Made by a program: the position numbers and the translations under genes
NCBI RefSeq assembly: GCF_021165955.1
Contig: NZ_CP088952.1
Location: forward strand, 4,154,001-4,218,000
Direction: 5' to 3'
Length of the DNA stretch: 64,000 nt
Source: Massilia endophytica
Lineage (GTDB): Bacteria; Pseudomonadota; Gammaproteobacteria; Burkholderiales; Burkholderiaceae_D
The notes under the pieces: generated by a model
What the model was told of the DNA's origin: nothing
Databases searched by the model: none
What the model saw: the letters and a program-made list of their open reading frames with translations, nothing else
Shown: positions 34,062-42,907 of the stretch, piece after piece
How positions within the stretch are numbered: the first letter of the stretch is position 1
Layout: the number at the start of each line of letters is the position of its first letter

Positions 34062-34748
34062 TCAGGGTTTTAGAAGATCAGGTCTTTCCTTCTCGATGAA
34101 CCGAGCGACCCTTTCATGTGCCACGAGCAGCGCTTCCGGGTTGGTTTCATCGAATTCGTGGAAACCGAACACTTCCACACTTCCATCTGGCGCCTTGATT
34201 GACTGCGTCATATTTTTCAAGGCTAGTCCGTTGTTGGGAAGCAGGAAGGGAATAGCCACCAGCTTGTAGTCCCTTAATTCCAGTTTATGGGAGCGCAGCA
34301 TCTTCTCGGGCCAGTTGATGTGATTCCCGAAGGCCTTGTTCATCCATGCGGGAGTGACCCACGCCAGTCCCGGACCATTACCCAAGGATTTCAGGAGCTC
34401 GGGATTCGCATGTGTAATGAAGGCCCACATCCCGATCCACGCTGTAGTGCCTTTGGCGTTGATGAGATATTGAGGTTCGATCGCCGCACCCGTGTAAATC
34501 GCCGAACGTGCGTTGATCGAAGACAGCAAACCGCTCATTAACTCCTGCGACAGATCGATTTCACCCGGTTTTTTCTTGGTGACGGCGATGAAATACATTC
34601 CTCTCCATGCTGTCGCAGAGGAAAAGTTGGTCGGCTGAGAATGCTCTCGTTGGGAATGTGTGTCCATGCCGGCAGCCTGGGTGAGACCAGAAATAAAAGC
34701 CAGAGTGAAAAGCAAAGCTAGACGTTTAATCACAAATTGTCCCGGCAT
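34062..34748 (-). CDS. Secreted protein of unknown function
   Basis: 228 residues. Signal peptide MPGQFVIKRLALLFTLAFIS then GLTQAAG; mature part contains WRGMYFIAVTKKKPGEIDLS and EVFGFHEFDETNPEALLVAH. No family recognised. The coding sequence is clearly less GC-rich than its neighbours, suggesting later acquisition. An in-frame extension up to 35429 lies in an antisense frame of tolC and is rejected. It ends next to gloA in a convergent arrangement. Confidence 0.6.
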   Translation of the reverse strand: MPGQFVIKRLALLFTLAFISGLTQAAGMDTHSQREHSQPTNFSSATAWRGMYFIAVTKKKPGEIDLSQELMSGLLSSINARSAIYTGAAIEPQYLINAKGTTAWIGMWAFITHANPELLKSLGNGPGLAWVTPAWMNKAFGNHINWPEKMLRSHKLELRDYKLVAIPFLLPNNGLALKNMTQSIKAPDGSVEVFGFHEFDETNPEALLVAHERVARFIEKERPDLLKP

Positions 34749-34806
34749 GTATTTGTCGAACTTGGAGAATGATGAGCGGCTGGCTTGGCCAATAGCGGCC
34801 AGCAAT

Positions 34807-34835
34807 AAAAAACGCCGGCTCGGGGCCGGCGTTTT
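34807..34835. terminator. Terminator after tolC (bidirectional)
   Basis: ACGCCGGC/GCCGGCGT stem (34812-34819 and 34825-34832), loop TCGGG, flanked by A-rich sequence on the left (34807-34812) and TTTT on the right (34832-34835), so it can act on both strands. It ends 3 nt after the tolC stop codon. Confidence 0.88.
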
Positions 34836-34837
34836 GC

Positions 34838-36181
34838 TTAGTTGGACAGCAGCGCGTTGACTGGCGCCAGGTCCGCTTCCTTCAGCGTACCGGCCGCCGC
34901 CTTCAGGCGCAGGCCGTTCATGATGGTGTCGTAGCGCGCCTTGGACAGGTCCTTCTGCGTCGCGTACAGCTGGCGCTGCGCGTTCAGCACGTCGATGTTG
35001 ATACGCACGCCCACCTGGTAGCCCAGCTTGTTCGAATCGAGCGCGGATTTGCTCGATACTTCCGCCGCTTCCAGCGCCTTCACTTGCGAGAGGCCGGTGT
35101 TCACGCCGAGGAAGGCGGTGCGTGCCGTCTGCGCCGCGGCGCGCTTCTGCGCTTCCAGGTCGTTGCGCGCTTTCTCTTCCAGGGCGATGGACTCGCGCAC
35201 CTTGCTGGTGATCTGGAAGCCGTTGAAGATCGGCACACTCCAGCTCACGCCGATGGCGTTGTTCTTGGTGGTGCCAACGGTGTTGATGGCGTTGCGCTGC
35301 TTCTGCGCCACCAGGTCCAGCGTGGGCATGTGGCCCGCGCGGTTGCGCGAGATTTCGCGCTTGGCGATTTCCACCGCCAGCTTCTGCACGGTGACGCCGT
35401 AGTTCTGGTCTTCGGCCGCGCTGATCCACGGTTCGATGTTGGCTGGCTCCGGCGGCGCAATGGTCACGCCGGTGCGCAGGCCTGCCAGGCCGGCAGGCGC
35501 CTGGCCGATGATCTGGCGCAGTGCGTTGCGCTTCACTTCGAGATCGTTGATGGCGGCGAACTCCTGCGCCACAACCAGGTCATATGCCGCCTGGGCTTCG
35601 TGCGTGTCGGTGATGGTCTGCGTGCCGACTTCGAAATTGCGCTTGGCCGATGCCAGCTGCTCGGTGGTGGCGGACTTCTGCGCCTGGGTCGCGGTCAGGT
35701 TGTCCTGCGCGGTCAGCACATCGAAGTAGGCCTGGGCGACGCGCAGGATCAGGTCCTGCTGGGCCGCCGCGAACTGCGCTTCGGCCTGGGCCTGGGACAG
35801 TTTGCTCTGCTCATACTGCTGGTAGTTCGCCCAGCGGAACAGGGGCTGCGTCAGCGCCAGGGTGTACTGGTTGGTGTGGTTGTCCTGGTCGCGCACGCCC
35901 ACGACGCCGATGCCGCCGTCGCCGATCACCACTTCGCCCACGTTAAAGGGCGTCATCTCGCCGTAGTTGCGCAGGTTCTGGCCGGAGAGGGTCACGGTGG
36001 GCAGCAGCAGAGAACGGCCCTGGGTGATGCGTTCCTGGCCAGCCGTCAGCGCGTTGCGCGCGCTGGCAAAGGTTGCGTCGTTCGCCTGCGCCTGCTGGTA
36101 TACCTGGAGCAGGTCGGCCGCCTGTGCGTTGAGCGAAAACAGGGCGCTGGCAACCAGCACGGCGATAAGGGGTCTCTGCAT
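34838..36181 (-). CDS. tolC: TolC-family outer membrane efflux protein
   Basis: 447 residues. Signal peptide MQRPLIAVLVASALFSLNAQ, then two OEP repeats forming the trimeric outer-membrane barrel and periplasmic tunnel (YTLALTQPLFRWANYQQYEQ; WSVPIFNGFQITSKVRESIA). Works with inner-membrane ABC, RND or MFS pumps and adaptor proteins. Start at 36181 has GGAG six nt upstream; the annotatable frame extends 8 codons further to 36205. Tandem upstream genes rhodanese and pcm are on the same strand. Confidence 0.92.
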   Translation of the reverse strand: MQRPLIAVLVASALFSLNAQAADLLQVYQQAQANDATFASARNALTAGQERITQGRSLLLPTVTLSGQNLRNYGEMTPFNVGEVVIGDGGIGVVGVRDQDNHTNQYTLALTQPLFRWANYQQYEQSKLSQAQAEAQFAAAQQDLILRVAQAYFDVLTAQDNLTATQAQKSATTEQLASAKRNFEVGTQTITDTHEAQAAYDLVVAQEFAAINDLEVKRNALRQIIGQAPAGLAGLRTGVTIAPPEPANIEPWISAAEDQNYGVTVQKLAVEIAKREISRNRAGHMPTLDLVAQKQRNAINTVGTTKNNAIGVSWSVPIFNGFQITSKVRESIALEEKARNDLEAQKRAAAQTARTAFLGVNTGLSQVKALEAAEVSSKSALDSNKLGYQVGVRINIDVLNAQRQLYATQKDLSKARYDTIMNGLRLKAAAGTLKEADLAPVNALLSN

Positions 36182-36247
36182 TGCTATCTCCATTGGAGTC
36201 GTCAAAAAGTTTTCAGGATCTTCTTCTACTTCTAAAACTTGTTCCGC

Positions 36248-36571
36248 CTAGTAGCGCGGCATGGTGTCGTCCACCTGCTGCGCCCAGGCATGCACGCCGC
36301 CTGTGAGGTTGCTCACCTTGCCGAAGCCATGCCGCTCCAGGAAGGCCGCCACCTGCAGGCTGCGCGCGCCGTGATGGCAGATGCAGACAATCTCCGCATC
36401 TTCATCCAGGTCGTCGATGCGGGCCGGAATGGTCTGCATCGGCATCAGCTGGGCGCCCGCGATATGGCAGGTGTCGAACTCCCACGGTTCGCGCACGTCC
36501 AGCAGGAAAGGCTTGGCGCGGCTGTCGTCGCCCAGCCAGGCTGCCAGTTCCGGGGCGGTAAGGTGCTGCAT
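36248..36571 (-). CDS. Single-domain rhodanese-like protein
   Basis: 107 residues. Active-site loop CICHHGARS with the catalytic Cys in CHHGAR, preceded by LLDVREPWEFDTCHIAGA typical of rhodaneses. Transfers sulfane sulphur to an acceptor such as cyanide or a thiol in the cytoplasm. Lies 11 nt after the methyltransferase gene and before tolC on the same strand, a layout common in betaproteobacteria. Confidence 0.9.
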   Translation of the reverse strand: MQHLTAPELAAWLGDDSRAKPFLLDVREPWEFDTCHIAGAQLMPMQTIPARIDDLDEDAEIVCICHHGARSLQVAAFLERHGFGKVSNLTGGVHAWAQQVDDTMPRY

Positions 36572-36582
36572 TCCCGTCCGCC

Positions 36583-37236
36583 TCAGAAGGTGAAGTGCGA
36601 GGGCGTAACTGCCGCGCTCAGCTGCTTCACATCGGTTTCAAACAGCTTCTTCGTGTCGTAGCCCTTGTCGCCCGTGCGGGTGATGAGGTGCGCGGACATG
36701 ACCGGCGACTCGCCGATGATGGCCAGGATGCGCCCGCCCGTCTTCACCTGCGACAGCACGCCTTCCGGCAGCACCGGCAGCGCACCGGCAAACACGATCA
36801 CGTCGAAGGGCGCGCCCTTGGTCCAGCCCTGGGCGCCGTTGCCCTGCTCCACCGTCACATTGCTCACGCCATTGGCCGCCAGGTTCGCTTCCGCCATGGT
36901 CTTCAGCTCGGGCGAAATCTCCACGGCGGTCACGTGGCGGGCGCGGTAGGCCAGCAGCGCGGCCAGGTAGCCCGTACCGGCGCCCACCAGCAGCACGTTT
37001 TCGTGCTTCTTGACTTGCACGTCCTGCACGATGCGCGCTTCCAGCTTTGGCGTCATCATCGATTCGCCGCCCGGCAGGGGGATTTCGGTGTCGACAAAGG
37101 CCAGATTCTTGTACGCGGCAGGCACAAAATTCTCACGTTTCACGACCAGCAACAGATCGAGGACGTCCTTGTCCAGCACATCCCAGGGACGGATCTGCTG
37201 TTCGATCATGTTGAAACGGGCTTGTTCGATATTCAT
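36583..37236 (-). CDS. pcm: Protein-L-isoaspartate O-methyltransferase-like protein
   Basis: 217 residues. SAM-binding motif I VLLVGAGTGYLAALLAY and the post-I acidic loop VEISPELKTMAEANL match the Pcm family, as does MIEQQIRPWDVLDKDVLDLL near the N-terminus. Repairs isoaspartyl residues by methylation, or acts on another carboxylate; several family members beside tolC are of uncertain specificity. Confidence 0.85.
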   Translation of the reverse strand: MNIEQARFNMIEQQIRPWDVLDKDVLDLLLVVKRENFVPAAYKNLAFVDTEIPLPGGESMMTPKLEARIVQDVQVKKHENVLLVGAGTGYLAALLAYRARHVTAVEISPELKTMAEANLAANGVSNVTVEQGNGAQGWTKGAPFDVIVFAGALPVLPEGVLSQVKTGGRILAIIGESPVMSAHLITRTGDKGYDTKKLFETDVKQLSAAVTPSHFTF

Positions 37237-37377
37237 CTTTTAAGACTCAGTGAAGGATTGGGAATCCGTCATTTTATCGTTGAACTGGTCAGGACGGCAT
37301 ATTAACGATAATGACTGGACATAGAGGAAAATTGCGACAGTCTGCAGTTTAAAGGGGCTGAACTACGTAAAAAGCGG

Positions 37378-38013
37378 CTAATCGGGGGCCTTCAGGCCGC
37401 GCTGGATCATGGACAGGAAGTGGTCCATGAAGCGGTCCGGGTCCACTTCCTGGTGGTTGCACGGGAAGAAGCTGTGCGTCCACATGGTCAGCATGACAAC
37501 AGGGGCGCACAGCACCATCGTCATCACCTGCGGGTCGTGCGGCACGAATTCGCCCCGCTCGATGCCGCGCGCCAGCACACCGCCGATCAGCCTGTGGGCC
37601 CGGCCAATGACCTCGTCGCCATAGAACTGGGCCAGTTCGGGGAAATTGCCCGATTCGGCCATGATCAGCTTGTCCAGCCCCGCGGCGCTGGTGGCCCCGA
37701 ACTCGCGCCACCAGCGGGTGAGCAGGGTGCGCAGCTGCTCGGCGCTGCTGACATTGGTGGCGGTGGCGAACTCGTCCTCCGTATTGCCGATGATCTGCAC
37801 GATATTCTCGCGCACCACGGCCTTGAACAGCTCCTGCTTGTTTTCAAAGTACAGATATAAGGTGCCCTTGGAGACCCCGGCGCGGCGCGCCACATCCTCC
37901 AGACGGGTGGCGGCGAAGCCGCGGTCCACGAAGAGCTCCAGCGCGGCGGCCAGCAATTCCTGGGGCCGTGCGTCCTTGCGGCGCTCCCAGCGCGGCTTGG
38001 TTTCGGATTGCAT
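37378..38013 (-). CDS. TetR/AcrR-family transcriptional regulator
   Basis: 211 residues. N-terminal helix-turn-helix (ELFVDRGFAATRLEDVARRA then GVSKGTLYLYFENKQELF) and a larger ligand-binding C-terminal domain. It precedes pcm-rhodanese-tolC on the same strand, so control of the efflux gene is plausible but not shown. Imperfect dyads rich in TTACT/AGTCA occur just upstream at about 38025-38050. Confidence 0.88.
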   Translation of the reverse strand: MQSETKPRWERRKDARPQELLAAALELFVDRGFAATRLEDVARRAGVSKGTLYLYFENKQELFKAVVRENIVQIIGNTEDEFATATNVSSAEQLRTLLTRWWREFGATSAAGLDKLIMAESGNFPELAQFYGDEVIGRAHRLIGGVLARGIERGEFVPHDPQVMTMVLCAPVVMLTMWTHSFFPCNHQEVDPDRFMDHFLSMIQRGLKAPD

Positions 38014-38099
38014 AAAAATCGAATACTAGTAACTTACTTGTCAGTCATTAATGATAAGCCTGCATTGCAGCAAGGTCAAGCAACGCTACCGGGCGTCAA

Positions 38100-38124
38100 C
38101 ACAACAGAAAAACAATCTGTTGTG
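38100..38124. repeat. Perfect 9-bp hairpin upstream of the MCP gene
   Basis: CACAACAGA (38100-38108) and TCTGTTGTG (38116-38124) are exact reverse complements around AAAACAA. On the plus strand T-rich sequence follows, so it may be a weak terminator or an operator. Confidence 0.6.
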
Positions 38125-38166
38125 GATTTTGGTGATTTTTCGTGAGAAACTGAATTTAACGAATAA

Positions 38167-38195
38167 AACGAAATAACCAAATAATTTATTTCGTT
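38167..38195. repeat. AT-rich 10-bp inverted repeat upstream of the MCP gene
   Basis: AACGAAATAA (38167-38176) and TTATTTCGTT (38186-38195) are exact reverse complements separated by 9 bp. The 282-bp region 38014-38295 is markedly AT-rich for this genome and carries these two dyads; they look like operator sites. Confidence 0.6.
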
Positions 38196-38295
38196 GGACC
38201 TAGCACCTATCCCCTGTGCCAACCATCCAATCTGATCCTCCGCGGCCCACCAGGCGTGCGCAGGCAACAGGCGAGATTAAAACTAGGAGAACATC

Positions 38296-39948
38296 GTGAA
38301 TAAACTGTCTGTACGTGCTCAGCTTACCGTCGCCTTCGGCGGCATCGTGGCCTTGCTGGCAGGAATCGCCGTCCTGGCGATTACCGGCATTTCCAGGCAA
38401 GCAGCGAACTTCGAGAACTATGTGGAGGGCATCCGCGCCCGTTCCGAGGAAGCGCATTCCATGCTGGAGGCGGTCGGCATGCGGGGAGTCGCGGCACGGA
38501 ATCTCGTGCTTGTGACCACGCCGGCGGATCGCGATTTGGAGAAGAAGATCGTCCTCCAGGCGCAGGATGACGTGGTGTCCCATCTGCGCAAGCTCAAGGA
38601 GCTGGCCAGGCATCCCTCCGCAACCGATGAAGTGCGGCGCATGATCGACAGGATTGAAGAGATCGAAAAGCGGTATTCGCCCGTCGCGCTGGCCATTGTG
38701 GACCTTGCCCTCCAGGGCAGGAAGGATGAGGCGGTGCTCAAGATGAACAACGAGTGCCGTCCCCTCCTCGCGGCATTGGTGGCCGCATCGAACGAGTATG
38801 CGCAAGCTACCGCCCAGCGCTCCGCAACGATGATCAAGGAAGCCGAGGAGAACTCCGCCGCAGACAGGAACATGCTTATCCTCCTCAGCGCCCTCGCCAC
38901 CGCGCTGGCCGTAGCCGCCGGAGTCCTGATCTCGCGCAGCCTGCTGAAGGCCCTGGGCGCAGAACCGATGGTACTGTGCGAGGCCGTGGCCAAGGTTGCC
39001 AGCGGCGACCTGACCGGCGAACTCAATGTGCAGCCGAACGATACGCGCAGCATTCTGGCGGCGGTGGAGCGCATGCAGTCCTCGCTGTCCGGCGTGGTCT
39101 CGTCCGTCCGGCACGACTCGGAAACGGTGTCCACCGCGGCATCCGAAATCTCCTCCGGTAACAGCGATCTTTCGAGCAGGACCGAACAGCAGGCGAGCGC
39201 CCTGGAGGAGACTGCGTCCTCCATGGAGGAACTGACGTCCACCGTGCGTCAGAATGCCGAGAATGCACGCCAGGCCAACGAACTGGCCATCACCGCTTCC
39301 GACATCGCGGCCAAGGGCGGGGCCGTTGTCTCGCAGGTGGTGGGCACCATGGACTCCATCAGCGAAGCGTCTCGCAAGATCGTCGACATCATCGGCGTCA
39401 TCGACGGCATCGCCTTCCAGACGAATATCCTCGCGCTCAATGCCGCGGTGGAAGCGGCGCGGGCAGGAGAACAGGGACGTGGCTTTGCCGTGGTGGCGGC
39501 CGAAGTGCGCAATCTCGCCCAGCGCAGCGCCAGCGCGGCGAAGGAAATCAAGGCCCTGATCGACAATTCGGTGGAGCGCGTGGGCCTGGGCGCGAAACTC
39601 GCAAGCGATGCGGGAGCCACCATGTCCGAAGTCGTGAACAGCGTGAAGCGCGTTACCGATGTCATTGGCGAGATCGTGAGCGCGAGCCAGGAGCAGTCCG
39701 CAGGTATCGAACAGATCAACCGGGCGATCAGCGAAATGGACAATGTCACGCAGCAGAACGCCTCGCTGGTGGAGGAAGCGGCGGCAGCAGCCGAATCGCT
39801 GCGCGATCAGGCGGGGAACCTGGTACGCGCCGTGAGCGTGTTCCAGATCCGTGCGGAGGGTTCGGCGCCGAACTTCGCGCGTAAAACGCATGCAGCGGCC
39901 ACCCCAAGGCCGCCGCTGCATGCGGGCCATCTGCGCGCCGTCAGCTGA
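38296..39948 (+). CDS. Methyl-accepting chemotaxis protein
   Basis: 550 residues. TM1 at about 10-32 (VAFGGIVALLAGIAVLAITG), a four-helix-bundle type periplasmic domain, TM2 near 197-217 (LILLSALATALAVAAGVLIS), HAMP, and a full signalling domain with the hairpin tip IAFQTNILALNAAVEAARAG then GRGFAVVAAEVRNLAQRSA. No CheR pentapeptide at the C-terminus. Start is GTG at 38296 with AGGAG six bases before it. Ligand unknown. Its last 8 bases overlap the convergent VOC gene. Confidence 0.93.
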   Translation: MNKLSVRAQLTVAFGGIVALLAGIAVLAITGISRQAANFENYVEGIRARSEEAHSMLEAVGMRGVAARNLVLVTTPADRDLEKKIVLQAQDDVVSHLRKLKELARHPSATDEVRRMIDRIEEIEKRYSPVALAIVDLALQGRKDEAVLKMNNECRPLLAALVAASNEYAQATAQRSATMIKEAEENSAADRNMLILLSALATALAVAAGVLISRSLLKALGAEPMVLCEAVAKVASGDLTGELNVQPNDTRSILAAVERMQSSLSGVVSSVRHDSETVSTAASEISSGNSDLSSRTEQQASALEETASSMEELTSTVRQNAENARQANELAITASDIAAKGGAVVSQVVGTMDSISEASRKIVDIIGVIDGIAFQTNILALNAAVEAARAGEQGRGFAVVAAEVRNLAQRSASAAKEIKALIDNSVERVGLGAKLASDAGATMSEVVNSVKRVTDVIGEIVSASQEQSAGIEQINRAISEMDNVTQQNASLVEEAAAAAESLRDQAGNLVRAVSVFQIRAEGSAPNFARKTHAAATPRPPLHAGHLRAVS

Positions 39949-40336
39949 CAGGAACCTCCACGGACCAGTGCACGCCGAAGCGGTCGATCACTTTGCCGAA
40001 GGGGTCGGCCAGCATCGTTTTACGCAGGGGGAACTGCACTGTTCCACCATCGGCAAGCGCCTGCATGGCGCGCTCCGCTTCTCCGTGATCGGCCACGTTC
40101 AGGGCCAGGGAAAAGCCCTGGAACGCAGCGGGCGCGGCATGATGGCCTTCGGAGAGATAGATCACGCCTTCGCCGATGCGCATGGCGGCACGGATGATCT
40201 TCGGTTCGGCGCCTGGATTCTGGCTGTCCGGGCCGGCTGTCAGCTGCGACAGGAGTTGCGCGCCAATGGCGTTACGGTAGAACGAGATGGCAGCGGCACA
40301 GCTGCCGGGCAGATAAATGGTTGGTATGAATTGCAT
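39941..40336 (-). CDS. PhnB-like VOC family protein
   Basis: 131 residues of the PhnB/YjdN-like glyoxalase superfamily: IYLPGSCAAAISFYRNAIGA at the start and the C-terminal LADPFGKVIDRFGVHWSVE. Function of these proteins is mostly unknown. Convergent with the MCP gene (8-bp overlap). Confidence 0.85.
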   Translation of the reverse strand: MQFIPTIYLPGSCAAAISFYRNAIGAQLLSQLTAGPDSQNPGAEPKIIRAAMRIGEGVIYLSEGHHAAPAAFQGFSLALNVADHGEAERAMQALADGGTVQFPLRKTMLADPFGKVIDRFGVHWSVEVPVS

Positions 40337-40509
40337 TGAGTCGCCTCGGTTGATTGAGATTGCCCCCCGAGCGCCCCGACGTCTTCAACATTCAGGAATC
40401 AGGGCTCGTGGTTTTCCCGGCGGGAGTTAGTAATCACGATGTCCTCCTTTCCTGTGTTTGAACGGTAGCGGCGAGTCTAGCGCAGCCGAGCCCAGATAGC
40501 CAGCCCTCC

Positions 40510-41424
40510 CTATTTTGGCCAGAGCCGGCGGATCACCTGCAGGGCGAGGGCCGACAGGGCGTAGAGCAGCCCAAGCGGCACCAGCACATATTCCGCGACC
40601 GCCCCGACGATGTGGCGGGCGGTAACGTCCGAGAGCAGTCCCGCGCTCCTTGGCAGCGAGGACTGCTGATAGTAGGTGATGCTTTTCTTGACCTGGCTGT
40701 TCAGATTGGATGGCGCGTCCGGCTGCGGCAGCAGCGCCTGCACGGAAGCGAAGCGCTGGTAGACCTCATTCTTCCGAGGCTGGAAAACGTGCTGGCTTGC
40801 GACGGCCGTACCGTAAATGGACAGCGGCACGAGGCCATGCACCAGCACCACAGCAAAGAGCAGGGAACCCGCCGCTCCCGAGAAAGCCGAAGCGGCAGCG
40901 GGGAACCGGCTGCGCAGGCCGTACCACAAGCCCGTGCAGCAGAAGAACAGCATGAGGACGGGAGCCATCGATATCCTGCTGACGTCCAGCAGCAGGTCCA
41001 GGATCTTGGTTGCGGCCAGCGAGGCCAGGGTGAACATCCAGGCATAGTTCACCGTTTCGTAGATGGCGCTCAGCGACTGGCCCAGTTGCACTTCGATGTC
41101 GATGAAGAAGGAAATACCCCCCTTGCTGCTGGTAAGGATAGCCAGCGCGACCTTCGCGGCGCTGAGCACTTCCAGGAGCTGCGTGGTGCTGCGGTCGGCC
41201 GCTTGCAGGTATTGGCGGTTGACCTGCTCGATATGGCTGCCAACCGCGCCATCGAGAATGCTGGTGAATACGCCCTTGAAGGCCATGAAGGCCAGCAGCG
41301 CCAGCACACCCAGGACCAGCAAGTGGCGCGTGCGGCTCGCCCGCAGCCCGGGCGCCGCCTCTTCCATGTCCGGCGCGTGCAGGTCCGCTTCCGTCTTCGC
41401 AAGTTCCATGTGTGGCCCCTTCAT
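40510..41424 (-). CDS. Unknown inner-membrane protein coupled to GH25 lysozyme
   Basis: 304 residues with about five membrane segments: one near 36-54 (LLVLGVLALLAFMAFKGVFT), several between 130 and 215, and a last one near 280. A periplasmic or cytoplasmic loop with AADRSTTQLLEVLSAAKVAL separates them. No family recognised. Its ATG overlaps the lysozyme stop by 4 nt (ATGA), so the two are made together; an envelope function is inferred. Confidence 0.7.
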   Translation of the reverse strand: MKGPHMELAKTEADLHAPDMEEAAPGLRASRTRHLLVLGVLALLAFMAFKGVFTSILDGAVGSHIEQVNRQYLQAADRSTTQLLEVLSAAKVALAILTSSKGGISFFIDIEVQLGQSLSAIYETVNYAWMFTLASLAATKILDLLLDVSRISMAPVLMLFFCCTGLWYGLRSRFPAAASAFSGAAGSLLFAVVLVHGLVPLSIYGTAVASQHVFQPRKNEVYQRFASVQALLPQPDAPSNLNSQVKKSITYYQQSSLPRSAGLLSDVTARHIVGAVAEYVLVPLGLLYALSALALQVIRRLWPK

Positions 41425-42266
41425 TTCACGTGGGATTTTTCGACAAATGCCCGCAGGTCGGCCAGAGTGCCCTGGAACTTGTCCAGGTCCACTTCGCCCG
41501 TGATGCCTGCCACGCTTCCGCTGTCCTCGTACTGCCAGAACTGCCAGCCGCGCTTTTCCCATGGATTGGGAACGCCGCTGACCGAGCCTGCGTAATCCGC
41601 GATCCAGAAGGGGTAGCGGGCAAAGCGCGGATCGGTAAGCACCTTGTCGGCGAAGCCATTGTCGGTGTAAACGACCGGCGTGCGGCCAGTGCTCTTCTCC
41701 ACCGTCTGCAGCCACACGAGGGCGCGTTCCTGCAGGGTCTCGATGTCGGTATCGTCATCCGTTTCGACGTCGAGCATCGGCGGCAGATCCTTGCGGCGCA
41801 GCTTGCCAATAGTCTTGATGAACTGCTCGGCCTGCACCTTGGGATCGTCCCCGGCGAGGAAGAAATGGTAGGCCCCGCGGTACAGGCCCGCTTCGCGCAT
41901 CGATTGCCAGTTGCGGCTGAACGCGGGATCGACAAAGCTGCTCCCGCCGGTCGCCTTGGCATAGGCGAAAACGACTCCCGCACCAGCAACCTTGCTCCAG
42001 TCGATGTTCTGCTGGTAGTGCGACACATCGATGCCCTTCAGCGTATCCACGCCAGCATTCGCAGGAACCGGTTCGACCGTCTTCACCGGCGAGGCGATGC
42101 GCGCAAGGTCCTGCTTGATGTCGCGGACCGATGCCGCCGCCGCATTGGCTGCGACTCCCTTGTACTGCATGGCCCAGAGAACAACCGGCGTCACAAGGCC
42201 GATGAGGAGAATGGCCTTGAGCACGCGGTACAGCCACTCAGGCATATCGTCTAGTTTTGCAAGCAT
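41421..42266 (-). CDS. Membrane-anchored GH25 lysozyme
   Basis: 281 residues. An N-terminal membrane anchor (about 16-33, VLKAILLIGLVTPVVLWAMQ) is followed by a GH25 muramidase domain. Catalytic motifs are intact: GIDVSHYQQNIDWSKV at the first strand and PPMLDVETDDD with the D-x-E pair. WQFWQYEDSGSVAGITGEVD closes the domain. Likely cleaves peptidoglycan in the periplasm while anchored to the inner membrane. Open frame upstream to 42863 is antisense to another gene and was excluded; GGGG precedes the ATG at 42266. Confidence 0.87.
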   Translation of the reverse strand: MLAKLDDMPEWLYRVLKAILLIGLVTPVVLWAMQYKGVAANAAAASVRDIKQDLARIASPVKTVEPVPANAGVDTLKGIDVSHYQQNIDWSKVAGAGVVFAYAKATGGSSFVDPAFSRNWQSMREAGLYRGAYHFFLAGDDPKVQAEQFIKTIGKLRRKDLPPMLDVETDDDTDIETLQERALVWLQTVEKSTGRTPVVYTDNGFADKVLTDPRFARYPFWIADYAGSVSGVPNPWEKRGWQFWQYEDSGSVAGITGEVDLDKFQGTLADLRAFVEKSHVK

Positions 42267-42391
42267 GCTGCCCCTTTTATGTTCAGATATACCAAAAGTC
42301 GCTGCGAAAATTGTAGAACAGTCGATGGGAAAGTTGCAAATAGTTAAAGGCTGCCGTTGTGCGCCACGAGAGCTGCGGGTATCCTGCGGCC

Positions 42392-42907
42392 ATGAACACG
42401 CCGTCCGACATCCTGACCGCTTTGCGTGAAGAGCTTGCGTCGCTGCGCGCCACATCGTGCCGCCTGGTACATGAACGGGTGGTGATCGATGCGCACGGCA
42501 TCCGGCGGCGCGGCGAGGAGGCGGAGAATGTTCCCGATATCGTGAGGGTGGGCTTGTGCTCGAAGGCAGTGCGTGAGGGGCAGCTCTCCTGCGCGCATAC
42601 GCGGGCGCGCAGCCGGCTGGGAAGGGTGATCGCAGAATCCGAACGCGAGGGGGCCCTGTCAGCGCAGGAAGCGGTGCAGTTGCAGGCGGATCTGGCGCGT
42701 ATCGATCTCGCCATTCACGCCACAGACTGGGAAAAGAATCAGGCGGAGGTGCGCTACGCCCTGCTGATCGAGCAAGGCGAGCTCGCCGGATCAAGGAAAG
42801 AGCAGAATCTTCTGGACGCCCTCGTCGCACGCCATGAGGAGCTGAACGCCGAACTGGGCGCAATGCATCGCTTGCTGCTCGAACGGCTGGATCACAGCGC
42901 CAGGTAG
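42392..42907 (+). CDS. Coiled-coil protein of unknown function
   Basis: 171 residues, almost entirely helical and charged, with heptad-like stretches (ALREELASLRATSCRLVHER; LQADLARIDLAIHATDWEKN). No motif or family recognised and no clear ribosome site. Its end overlaps the convergent phzF-like gene by 16 bp. Confidence 0.6.
   Translation: MNTPSDILTALREELASLRATSCRLVHERVVIDAHGIRRRGEEAENVPDIVRVGLCSKAVREGQLSCAHTRARSRLGRVIAESEREGALSAQEAVQLQADLARIDLAIHATDWEKNQAEVRYALLIEQGELAGSRKEQNLLDALVARHEELNAELGAMHRLLLERLDHSAR

Noticed and set aside
34749..35429. N-terminal extension of the secreted orphan
   Set aside because: The extra part is a frame of tolC; the signal peptide supports the start at 34748.
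41421..42266. Prophage endolysin
   Set aside because: No holin, spanin, integrase or structural phage genes are adjacent, and the protein has a membrane anchor.
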